A DNA stretch of 64,000 nt from Bacteroidota bacterium (GTDB taxonomy: Bacteria; Bacteroidota; Bacteroidia; Flavobacteriales_F; PHOS-HE28), in NCBI GenBank assembly GCA_014584605.1, contig JACTMO010000059.1, forward strand, positions 1 to 64,000. Direction: 5' to 3'. This document shows positions 8,680 through 15,772 of this stretch, piece after piece (position 1 is the first letter of the stretch; each line of letters opens with the position of its first letter). The notes beneath the pieces were generated by a model that saw nothing but the letters and a program-made list of their open reading frames with translations, was not told where the DNA came from and made no database searches. Both the position numbers and the translations under genes were made by a program.

Positions 8680-9622
8680 GCACCGTGCCCGGCCGCACCG
8701 GCGCATCGGGCGCCAGGCCGTTGTAGGCGGCCAGCTTCGCCAGCTTGATGGCGTGCTGCTGGCTGATGCCCCACAGCGTTTCGCCGGCCTTCACCGTATG
8801 CGGCGCCGGTGCCTTCACGGCGTTGCGCTTGGGCTGCAGATAGACCACCTGGCCCTCCTGCAGCGCGCTTCCCTTGTCCTGGTCGTTCCACCGGGCCAGC
8901 AGGCCGGGGATCTGCCCCAGCTCCTCGGCCAGCCCGGCATAGGTGTCGCCGCGGCGCGCCGTGACGTACTTGATGCGGCCCGCATGACGCTCCACCGGGC
9001 GCGTGCCGCCCACGTTCACCGTGACCTCTTCGCCTTCACCGCTGCGGCGACGGGTCGCGCTCCTCGTGGAGGTCGGAGGCTCCTCCTTGGGCGGGCGCGC
9101 GGACCGCTGACCACGGTCCAGCTCGTGCAGCGCGTAGCGTTCAATGAGGTCGATGAGCTTCGACGGATAACGCGGGTCCGTGGCGTAGCCCGCCTTCTTC
9201 AGCCCGTGCGCCCAGCCCTTGTAGTCCGTGGGCCGCAGGGTGAAAAGGTCGGCATAGCGCGGGCGCAGCAGGAAGCGGCTGTGGTCCTCGTAGCTGTCGG
9301 CCGCATCGCGGTACTTGCGGAAACAATCGTTCCGGCGGTCGTCGTCGTGGTACACCTTGCCGCCGCTCCAGTCGGGCGTGCACTTGATGCCGAAGTGGTT
9401 GTTGGCCTTCACGGCCAGCACGCTGTTGCCGTTGCCGCTCTCCAGCAGCCCCTGCGCCAGGGTGATGCTGGCCGGGATGCCGTGCTCCTTCATCTTGGCC
9501 ACGGCCACGTCCTGCCAGCGGGCGATGTAGTCCTCGGCGGTGAGGCGCTGTGCCGCCGCCGCCACGGGCAGCAGGAGCAGCGTACCGGGAATACAGGTTT
9601 TCAACAAATGAACGATCCTCAT
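8654..9622 (-). CDS. Glucosaminidase with two LysM domains
   Basis: A 322-residue exported peptidoglycan hydrolase. After a signal peptide (IPGTLLLLPVAAAAQ) comes a glycoside-hydrolase 73-like glucosaminidase domain: ITLAQGLLESGNGNSVLAV with the general-acid glutamate, then NNHFGIKC and YRDAADSYEDHSRFL. Two LysM modules follow, YVTARRGDTYAGLAEELG and HTVKAGETLWGISQQHA, which anchor the enzyme to glycan strands. The frame stays open upstream to 9748, but ATG 9622 starts directly before the signal peptide and lies 29 nt from a -7 box, so I chose it. It acts in cell-wall turnover or daughter-cell separation. Confidence 0.92.
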   Translation of the reverse strand: MRIVHLLKTCIPGTLLLLPVAAAAQRLTAEDYIARWQDVAVAKMKEHGIPASITLAQGLLESGNGNSVLAVKANNHFGIKCTPDWSGGKVYHDDDRRNDCFRKYRDAADSYEDHSRFLLRPRYADLFTLRPTDYKGWAHGLKKAGYATDPRYPSKLIDLIERYALHELDRGQRSARPPKEEPPTSTRSATRRRSGEGEEVTVNVGGTRPVERHAGRIKYVTARRGDTYAGLAEELGQIPGLLARWNDQDKGSALQEGQVVYLQPKRNAVKAPAPHTVKAGETLWGISQQHAIKLAKLAAYNGLAPDAPVRPGTVLSLRKPKR

Positions 9623-9651
9623 CGGGCGGGGGAGGGGCTTGCGCCAAGGGC

Positions 9652-9659
9652 CGAAAGTA
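9652..9659 (-). promoter_or_regulatory. -7 box TACTTTCG
   Basis: The minus strand reads TACTTTCG, a one-base variant of TAnnTTTG, 29 nt upstream of the ATG at 9622. It supports that start over the longer open frame. Confidence 0.45.
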
Positions 9660-9745
9660 CCGGGGTTCTGAGAGGTTTTCCACGATCCATCCACGGATCC
9701 ATGCACCATGGCCTGTGGAAAGAACGCAGCGCCTGGCGGGCTTCG

Positions 9746-9753
9746 CATCTTCG
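9746..9753 (+). promoter_or_regulatory. -7-like box CATCTTCG
   Basis: CATCTTCG ends 5 nt before ATG 9759. It deviates from TAnnTTTG at two positions, so support is weak, but the spacing matches other leaderless-like starts here. Confidence 0.25.
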
Positions 9754-9758
9754 CACCG

Positions 9759-9965
9759 ATGGAAGCTCCGGAGCCACCTGCCTACACCCCGGAACAACGG
9801 GCGCGCATGGAACGTCTGGGACTGGAGCCGGGCGACTGCACCTTCACCCCGGAGGGCTACCTGGTGTACAGTGCCCAGTACCACCTGAAGCGCGGCTACT
9901 GCTGCGGCAACCGTTGTCGGCACTGCCCCTACGGGCACGAGGCGGTGCGCAGGGTCCAGGGTTAG
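9759..9965 (+). CDS. Small Cys-rich DUF5522-like protein
   Basis: A 68-residue protein ending in a compact cysteine cluster, RGYCCGNRCRHCPYGH, preceded by the conserved-looking YTPEQRARMERLGLEPGDCTFTPEGYLVYS split by short loops. This matches my recollection of the DUF5522 family, widespread in Bacteroidota and of unknown function. The cysteines could bind zinc or an iron-sulphur centre (inference). An in-frame ATG at 9708 gives 85 residues. I prefer 9759 because the extra 17 residues are non-conserved in character and a -7-like box lies just upstream of 9759. Confidence 0.7.
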   Translation: MEAPEPPAYTPEQRARMERLGLEPGDCTFTPEGYLVYSAQYHLKRGYCCGNRCRHCPYGHEAVRRVQG

Positions 9966-10010
9966 GTCGTGGCCCGGCGCCCTGCGGAAGGGGCTCCTTC
10001 GGGTGGCGCC

Positions 10011-10032
10011 ATCGGCGTCCGGAAGCGCCGAT
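10011..10032. terminator. Hairpin between convergent genes
   Basis: ATCGGCG (10011-10017) pairs with CGCCGAT (10026-10032), and flanking GGCGCC / CGGCGC could extend the stem. It lies between a plus-strand and a minus-strand stop. No T-run follows, so Rho-independent function is uncertain. Confidence 0.4.
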
Positions 10033-10046
10033 CGGCGCGTTCGTTC

Positions 10047-10610
10047 CTACCAGCCCGGGGCGAAGCTGCTCTGGAAGCTGGCGTAGTCCTGTTTCCGGTA
10101 GGCCCCCTCGCCGATGAACTTCAGGATCGGTTCGATCTGCTGGGGGGTGAGGTAGCCCTGCACCGGCGCGATGACCTCGAGGCTCTCGTTGAGGTACACC
10201 ACCGTGGGGTAGGCGATGCGGCCTTCCACGTTGGCGATGGCGTAGGTGAGCTCGTGGGTGCCGTTGCGACCGTTGCCGGCGGCCGGGTTGTACTGCGGGT
10301 TCTTGAAGGTCTGCCCCTTGAAGGTCACCGGGTCGGGGCCCTCGGCGTTGAACTTCACGGCGTAGAAGTGGCTGTTGACGTACTCCACCAGCCTGGGGTC
10401 GGTGAAGGTGCGGCCGGCGAGCATCTTGCAGGGACCGCACCAGTTGGTGTACACGTCCACCAGGATGGGGCGCGGGGCCTTCTTGGTGGCCGCCTGGGCC
10501 TGTTCAAGGCTCATCCACTGGATGGCCGGGCCGGCAGGGGCGGCGTGGGTGGTGCCTTGGGCGGCAAGGGTGCCGGGGGCCAGCAGCAGGGCGAGGAGGG
10601 TGGCGCGCAT
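10047..10610 (-). CDS. Exported thioredoxin-like protein
   Basis: A 187-residue periplasmic thioredoxin-fold protein. The signal peptide MRATLLALLLAPGTLAAQ is followed by PILVDVYTNWCGPCK with the redox-active CGPC (Cys58, Cys61), and the cis-proline segment IAYPTVVYLN appears near residue 140. It resembles the DsbD C-terminal/thioredoxin_7 class with an insertion after the active site. An alternative ATG at 10634 adds 8 residues; 10610 starts directly at the signal peptide. The last POT transporter gene ends at 10664, just upstream on the same strand, so they may share a transcript, although a weak -7-like GATCTTCG sits at 10636-10643. Confidence 0.88.
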   Translation of the reverse strand: MRATLLALLLAPGTLAAQGTTHAAPAGPAIQWMSLEQAQAATKKAPRPILVDVYTNWCGPCKMLAGRTFTDPRLVEYVNSHFYAVKFNAEGPDPVTFKGQTFKNPQYNPAAGNGRNGTHELTYAIANVEGRIAYPTVVYLNESLEVIAPVQGYLTPQQIEPILKFIGEGAYRKQDYASFQSSFAPGW

Positions 10611-10663
10611 GGAAGGGCGTGTGCGGTTCAGCATGCGAAGATCATGCCGGATCCTCAATTGCG

Positions 10664-12148
10664 TCAATGGACCCCCCGCATCAGCTTGCGCACCACGGGG
10701 CTGATGGCGATGAGCACCACCCCGGCCACCAGGGCGTAGAGCGCCAGTTGCAGGTAGCCGTCGGTGTAGCTCTGCAGCTTGTCCATGTTGGTGGCCTTCT
10801 CGCCGGCGATGCTCATGCCCGCGCCCAGCAGGCCCGCCACGTACTGGCCGTAGGCGCTGGCCAGGAACCACATGCCCATCATCAGGCCCTGCACGCTGTG
10901 CGGCGACAATTTGGTCATCAGCGACAGGCCGATGGGCGACAGGCAAAGCTCCCCGAAGGTGATCACGAAGTAGCCCAGGGTGAAGACGTCCAGCGAGGTC
11001 ACGCCATCCGCGTCGGCGAAGAAGATGGTGGCGTAGAACACGTAGAAGGCCAGCGCCAGCAGCAGGAAGCCCAGGCCGAACTTCACCACGCTGTTGGGCT
11101 CCAGCTTGCGCTTGGCCAGCCACACCCACAGGATGCCGAGCGGTGCGGCGAAGGCGATCACGAAGAGCGAGTTGGAGCTGTTGTTCACCACGTTGGGGTC
11201 CATGGGGATGCCCAGCAGGGAGTGCTTCAGATTGTTCAGCGCGAACAGGCTGAGGCTGCCGCCGCTCTGCTCGAAGAAGGCCCAGAACAGCACCGAGAAC
11301 AGGATGAACACCAGGGCCGCCAGCAGCCGCTTGTTCTCCGCCGCGCTGAACTTGCGCATCTCCCAGCCCAGCCACACCAGGGTGGCCGGCCCGATGATGT
11401 ACATGAACAGGTCCGTGTAGGCCGTGTTGGTCACCAGCAGCAGGATGAAGGGGATGGCCACCAACGAGCCGATGTACGTGGCGATCTCGTAGATCCGACG
11501 CCGGTTCAACGGCATGTCCGGATGCAGGGGGCTGAGGCCGATGGGCCCCAGGCTGCGCTGGGTGTACAGGAAGTTGACCAGGCTGATGGTCATCACCACG
11601 CCCACCAGCGCGAAGGCCCAGCTCCAGCTGTGGTACTTGCCCACGTAAACCATCAGGATGCCGCCCAGCAGGGCCCCCAGGTTGATGCCCGCATAGAAGA
11701 GGCTGAAGCCCGCGTCGCGCCGGCTGTCGTCGGCGTGGTAGAGCTGCCCCACCATGGTGCTGATGTTGGGCTTGAAGAAGCCCGTGCCGATGATGCTGAA
11801 GCAGATGCCGATGTAGAAGAGCTCCTTGGGCGAGACGGCGATCACCAGGCCGCCCACGATCATCAGCAGCGCGCCCCACAGCAGCGACTTGCGGAAGCCC
11901 AGGACCTTGTCCGCGAAGACCCCGCCGATGAAGGTGAAGGCGTACACGAAGGCCTGGATGGCCCCGTACTGCAGGTTGGCCGTGCGGTCGTCCAGCATCA
12001 GCTGGCTCACCATGAAGACCGTGAGCATGCCGCGCATACCGTAGAAGCAGAAGCGCTCCCACATCTCGGTGAAGAAGAGCGCCCAGAGCTGGCGGGGGTA
12101 CTTGCCGTCGAACGAGCGGATCTGGTCCAGCGTGAGGTGTTGCGACAT
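10664..12148 (-). CDS. POT-family peptide transporter (first of three)
   Basis: A 494-residue proton-coupled oligopeptide transporter (PTR2/POT, major facilitator superfamily). The N-terminal helix carries the proton-coupling ExxER signature in FFTEMWERFCFYGMR. Further family text is GGVFADKVLGFRKS in the loop after helix two or three and FSIIGTGFFKPNISTMVGQLY, the classic PTR2 motif. The length and about 14 membrane segments fit the bacterial 14-helix POTs. It imports di- and tripeptides. It is the last of three tandem paralogues on the minus strand and lies 84 nt after the second, with a possible internal promoter (TACACTTG) between. Confidence 0.95.
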   Translation of the reverse strand: MSQHLTLDQIRSFDGKYPRQLWALFFTEMWERFCFYGMRGMLTVFMVSQLMLDDRTANLQYGAIQAFVYAFTFIGGVFADKVLGFRKSLLWGALLMIVGGLVIAVSPKELFYIGICFSIIGTGFFKPNISTMVGQLYHADDSRRDAGFSLFYAGINLGALLGGILMVYVGKYHSWSWAFALVGVVMTISLVNFLYTQRSLGPIGLSPLHPDMPLNRRRIYEIATYIGSLVAIPFILLLVTNTAYTDLFMYIIGPATLVWLGWEMRKFSAAENKRLLAALVFILFSVLFWAFFEQSGGSLSLFALNNLKHSLLGIPMDPNVVNNSSNSLFVIAFAAPLGILWVWLAKRKLEPNSVVKFGLGFLLLALAFYVFYATIFFADADGVTSLDVFTLGYFVITFGELCLSPIGLSLMTKLSPHSVQGLMMGMWFLASAYGQYVAGLLGAGMSIAGEKATNMDKLQSYTDGYLQLALYALVAGVVLIAISPVVRKLMRGVH

Positions 12149-12192
12149 GGGGGTGGGGTTGGGGCGCTGCCGGAGGTAGGCCGTCGGCGTGG

Positions 12193-12200
12193 CAAGTGTA
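12193..12200 (-). promoter_or_regulatory. -7-like box TACACTTG
   Basis: TACACTTG on the minus strand lies 44 nt upstream of the POT gene start at 12148, inside the 84-nt gap between two POT genes. It could allow separate expression of the third gene in the series. Confidence 0.3.
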
Positions 12201-12232
12201 ACACCCGGGGGCGCACCGCCGCGCCCGGCGGG

Positions 12233-13834
12233 TCAGTGGATGTTCTTCTCGGCCATCACCGCCTTCAGCCAGCGCAGCAGGAAGAAGAGCATGAGGGCGG
12301 CCGCCAGGGCCAGCACGAAGTTCATCAGGAAGAAGTGCGACTTGTCCTCGAAGCCCTCCCACAGGCCGCTGAGCATGCCGCTGAGCTTGTTGCCCACCGA
12401 GGTGCTCAGGAAGAAGCCGCCCATCATCAGCGCGGTGATCCGCGGCGGGCTCAGCTTGCTCACCAAGGACAGGCCCATGGGGCTCAGGCAGAGCTCGCCC
12501 ACGGTGACCACGCCGTAGCTGGCGATCAGCCACCAGCTGCTGGCCTTGGTCTCCAGGTTGTTGGTGGCCCACACGGCGCCCACCATCACCAGGGCGCTCA
12601 GCGCGGTGATCACCAGGCCGATGGCGATCTTGGTGGGCGTGGCCGGCTCCCGCTTGCGACTGCGCATCCAGCCCCAGAAGCCCACGATGACGGGCGTGAG
12701 CAGCACCACCCAGAACGGATTGATGCTTTGGTACAGCTGCGTGGAGTACAGTTTCAGGCTCTGGCCCTCGGCGGGTATGCGATCGGCCGGAAGCGAGGCG
12801 AAGTAGTGCGCGCTTTTCTCGTCCATGGCCGCACCGGCGTTGGTCACCGTTTGCGCCATGCCCAGGTCGTCGGCGACCTTGCCCAGTGCCTGCGGCATCT
12901 CGCGGTCGGTGTGGTCCTTGGCCCACACGGTGAGGGCGTCTCCGTTCTGGTGGAACACGGCCCAGAAGATCACCAGGCAGCCGAACACCGCGAGCAGCGC
13001 GCCGATGGGCCTCTTGTCCTCGGCGTTCGCCTTGATGTACAGGTAGATGAAGAAGGCCACCACCGGGATGCAGCCGAAGATGAAGGCGTCGTTGGTGTCG
13101 GTGCCCAGCACGTTGCCGGGGATCAGGTAGCCCAGCAGGCCGAAGACGAACATGGGCACCAGGGTGCTCAGCAGGATCTTCCCTGTGCCCATGTCGCCGG
13201 GCTGCATGGGCTTGATCACGTCGGCATGTTTCACCCAGCCGCTGCCGCTTACGAAGATGGCCACCCCGATCAGCATGCCCACACCGGCGGCCGCGAAGGC
13301 ATGGCCCCAGCCGTAGTTGATCTGCATGTAGGCCGCCACGAAGTTGCAGACGAAGGCACCGATGTTGATGCCCATGTAGAAGATGTTGAAGCCCGCGTCC
13401 TTGTGGTCGCGGTACCGGTCGTCGTTGTACAGGTTGCCCACCAACGTGCTGATGTTGGGCTTGAACATGCCGTTGCCCAGGATGATCAGCAGCAGCCCGA
13501 GGTAGAACGTGGTGACCTCATGCACGGCCAGCGTGAGATAACCCGAGGCCATGAGCAGCCCGCCGATGAGGATGCTCTTGCGGAAGCCCAGGATGCGGTC
13601 CGCCAGCAGCCCGCCCAGGAAGGGGGTGAGGTAGACCAGGCCGAGGTAGGTGCCGTAGATGTCGCTCTTCTTCAGCGCGCTGAAGCCCATGCCGCCGTTG
13701 TCCCAGCTGTCCAGCATGTACAGGCTGAAGATGCCGAGCATGAGGTAGTAGCCGAAGCGTTCCCACATCTCGGTGAAGAAGAGGACGTAGAGGCCCTTGG
13801 GGTGCTTGCCGGTGGAGGCGGAAGGGGTCTGCAT
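12233..13834 (-). CDS. POT-family peptide transporter (second of three)
   Basis: A 533-residue POT transporter. ExxER is present in FFTEMWERFGYYLMLGIF and the PTR2 signature in LGNGMFKPNISTLVGNLY; the substrate-facing region FNIFYMGINIGAF is conserved. A longer central segment of about 60 soluble residues (around AEDKR to DRIPAEGQ) separates the two halves and is absent in the neighbouring paralogue at 10664. It should be an inner-membrane H+/peptide symporter. The gene starts only 10 nt after the stop of the third paralogue, so they are surely co-transcribed. No promoter-like box lies in that gap. Confidence 0.95.
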   Translation of the reverse strand: MQTPSASTGKHPKGLYVLFFTEMWERFGYYLMLGIFSLYMLDSWDNGGMGFSALKKSDIYGTYLGLVYLTPFLGGLLADRILGFRKSILIGGLLMASGYLTLAVHEVTTFYLGLLLIILGNGMFKPNISTLVGNLYNDDRYRDHKDAGFNIFYMGINIGAFVCNFVAAYMQINYGWGHAFAAAGVGMLIGVAIFVSGSGWVKHADVIKPMQPGDMGTGKILLSTLVPMFVFGLLGYLIPGNVLGTDTNDAFIFGCIPVVAFFIYLYIKANAEDKRPIGALLAVFGCLVIFWAVFHQNGDALTVWAKDHTDREMPQALGKVADDLGMAQTVTNAGAAMDEKSAHYFASLPADRIPAEGQSLKLYSTQLYQSINPFWVVLLTPVIVGFWGWMRSRKREPATPTKIAIGLVITALSALVMVGAVWATNNLETKASSWWLIASYGVVTVGELCLSPMGLSLVSKLSPPRITALMMGGFFLSTSVGNKLSGMLSGLWEGFEDKSHFFLMNFVLALAAALMLFFLLRWLKAVMAEKNIH

Positions 13835-13844
13835 GGGTGCGGGT

Positions 13845-15416
13845 TCAGTTGATGCCGTGCATCCACTTCTTCAGGGTGGGGGTGAGCACCAGCAGCACGG
13901 CGGCGCAACCCAGTACGATGTACACGCCCCATTGCAGGTACACGTCCATGAAGCCGGTGAGCTCGGCCACGGGGTCGGCACCGTCGGTGGCGCTGCTGGC
14001 GATCATCTGCCCCAGCTTGCCGGCCACCTTGTGGGCGAAGGCGATGCTGAGGAACCAGCTGCCCATCACGAAGCCCACCACCTTCTGCGGGCTGAGCTTG
14101 GTGACCACGCTGAGGCCCACCGGGCTCAGGAACAGTTCGCCGGTGGTGTGCACCAGGTACATGCCGATCAGGAAGCCCATGGGGATGGCCGTGGCGCCCG
14201 CCCCGTTGGCGATGCCCACCTTCACGCCCCACACGATGATGCCGTAGCCGATGGCCATCTGGATGAGGCCGTAGAAGAACTTCATCGGCGTGCGCGGTTC
14301 CAGCTTGTTCTTGGCCAGCCACACCCACAGCCAGTTGAACACCGGCGCCAGCAGCATGATGAAGAGGGCGTTCACCGACTGGAACTGCGAGGCCTCGATG
14401 CCGGCCCTGTTCACGTAGCGGTCCGTGAGGATGTTGATGGAGCCGCCCGCCTGCTCGAACAGCACCCAGAAGATCATGTGGAAGAAGAAGAGGATGAGGA
14501 AGACGAAGAGCCGCTGGCCCTCCGCCCGGTCCTCCGCCGTGAAGGCCGTGTACAGCAGGTAGCCCAGGCAGGCGAAGCCGGCGCCGAAGAGCAGCCAGTC
14601 GGTGATGCCCTCGCTGTTGATCAGGAAGCTGAAGACCGGGATCGTCACCACACACCCCAGCAGGGTGAGCGGGAAGGGCTTCAGGCCCATGAAACGCCAC
14701 TGGTCGGCGCCTTCGGGCGCATGCCCCTTGCCCTCCAGGTGCTTGAAGTTCATGAAGAAGACCACCATGCCCAGCAGCATGCCCAGCCCGGCGCTGAAGA
14801 AGCCGTAGTGCCAGCCCACGCGCTGCCCCAGGTAACCGCAGGTGAGCGGCGCCAGGAAGGCCCCGATGTTGATGCCCATGTAGAACAGCGTGTAGGCGCC
14901 GTCCTTGCGCGTGTCGTTGCGGTCGTAAAAGGTGCCCAGGAAGCTGCTGATGTTGGGCTTGAACATGCCGTTGCCCACGGTGAGCGCCGCCAGCCCCAGA
15001 AAGAAGACGCTCTCGCTGTGCAACGCGCCGGTGGACCCCGACGACAGCGCCAGGATGAACTGGCCCAGCGCCATGAAGGCCCCGCCCGTGAGGATGGCCT
15101 TGCGGAAGCCGATGGCGCGGTCGGCCAGCATGCCGCCGATCACCGGCGCGGCATACAGCAGCGCGTTGTAGGCGCCGTAGATGCCGTAGGCACGCGCGTC
15201 GGCCTCCCCGGCGGCCATCTTGTCGAAGAGCTCCTTGGTGAGGTACAGCACCAGCAGCGCCCGCATGCCGTAAAAGCTGAAGCGCTCCCAGAGCTCGGCG
15301 AAGAAGAGCACGAAGAGCGCCTTGGGGTGCACCTTCCGCTGGCTGAACAGTGTGGCGGGCACCCAGATGAGCACGAAGGCCCAGCCGATCACAAGGCTCC
15401 AGAGCGCGAAATCCAT
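13845..15416 (-). CDS. POT-family peptide transporter (third of three, promoter-proximal)
   Basis: A 523-residue POT transporter and first gene of the minus-strand series. Unlike its two neighbours it has an extra N-terminal hydrophobic helix (WSLVIGWAFVLIWVPATLF) before the ExxER helix FFAELWERFSFYGMRALL. The PTR2 signature reads VGNGMFKPNISSFLGTFY. Divergence among the three copies is high, arguing for old duplication and different peptide preferences rather than recent amplification. A weak -7-like TACCTTAC lies on the minus strand at 15451-15458. It probably acts with the S9 peptidases encoded nearby in peptide use. Confidence 0.95.
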   Translation of the reverse strand: MDFALWSLVIGWAFVLIWVPATLFSQRKVHPKALFVLFFAELWERFSFYGMRALLVLYLTKELFDKMAAGEADARAYGIYGAYNALLYAAPVIGGMLADRAIGFRKAILTGGAFMALGQFILALSSGSTGALHSESVFFLGLAALTVGNGMFKPNISSFLGTFYDRNDTRKDGAYTLFYMGINIGAFLAPLTCGYLGQRVGWHYGFFSAGLGMLLGMVVFFMNFKHLEGKGHAPEGADQWRFMGLKPFPLTLLGCVVTIPVFSFLINSEGITDWLLFGAGFACLGYLLYTAFTAEDRAEGQRLFVFLILFFFHMIFWVLFEQAGGSINILTDRYVNRAGIEASQFQSVNALFIMLLAPVFNWLWVWLAKNKLEPRTPMKFFYGLIQMAIGYGIIVWGVKVGIANGAGATAIPMGFLIGMYLVHTTGELFLSPVGLSVVTKLSPQKVVGFVMGSWFLSIAFAHKVAGKLGQMIASSATDGADPVAELTGFMDVYLQWGVYIVLGCAAVLLVLTPTLKKWMHGIN

Positions 15417-15772
15417 GCAGGGGTCGGTTTAGGGGTGTGAAGAGCGGGCGGTAAGGTAGAAAAGGAGGCGGACGAGGGCCGGGGCGCTCATCGAAAGCCG
15501 GACCGGCGGCCGGGGTTCTGCACGGCGCATCCCTTCCGGGGAATGCCTACAGGGTGCCTCGAAGAACCTCGAACGGATGGCGCGCGCCGCTATCATTCGT
15601 CCGGACGAGGCGCTCCGAAGAGAGGCTACTGGATCGAAGTGTCCCACCGAGGAGCACCAAAGTAGGGGCGAATGAGCGCAAGCGATGACCGCTGTGCTCC
15701 TTGCTCATCAACGCCGTGCGCCGTCGCGGAAGCTATGGCTCAAGCGACCGGAACGCGGTTCTTCGAGGTGCT
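15417..15772. other. Intergenic region containing an inverted-repeat element
   Basis: A 356-bp stretch between the minus-strand POT gene and the minus-strand DPP-IV gene. I see no open frame with coding character. Its right 212 bp are bounded by inverted repeats (separate entry); the left 140 bp may hold the POT operon promoter. Confidence 0.6.
15557..15768. mobile_element. 212-bp inverted-repeat-bounded element (MITE-like candidate)
   Basis: CCTCGAAGAACC at 15557-15568 is the exact reverse complement of GGTTCTTCGAGG at 15757-15768. With mismatches the similarity extends outwards to about 25 bp per end (CTACAGGGTG versus CTGTAGAGCA read inwards). The interior has no coding frame. Size, terminal inverted repeats and intergenic position fit a miniature inverted-repeat element, but no target duplication or partner transposase is visible. 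Confidence 0.4.
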
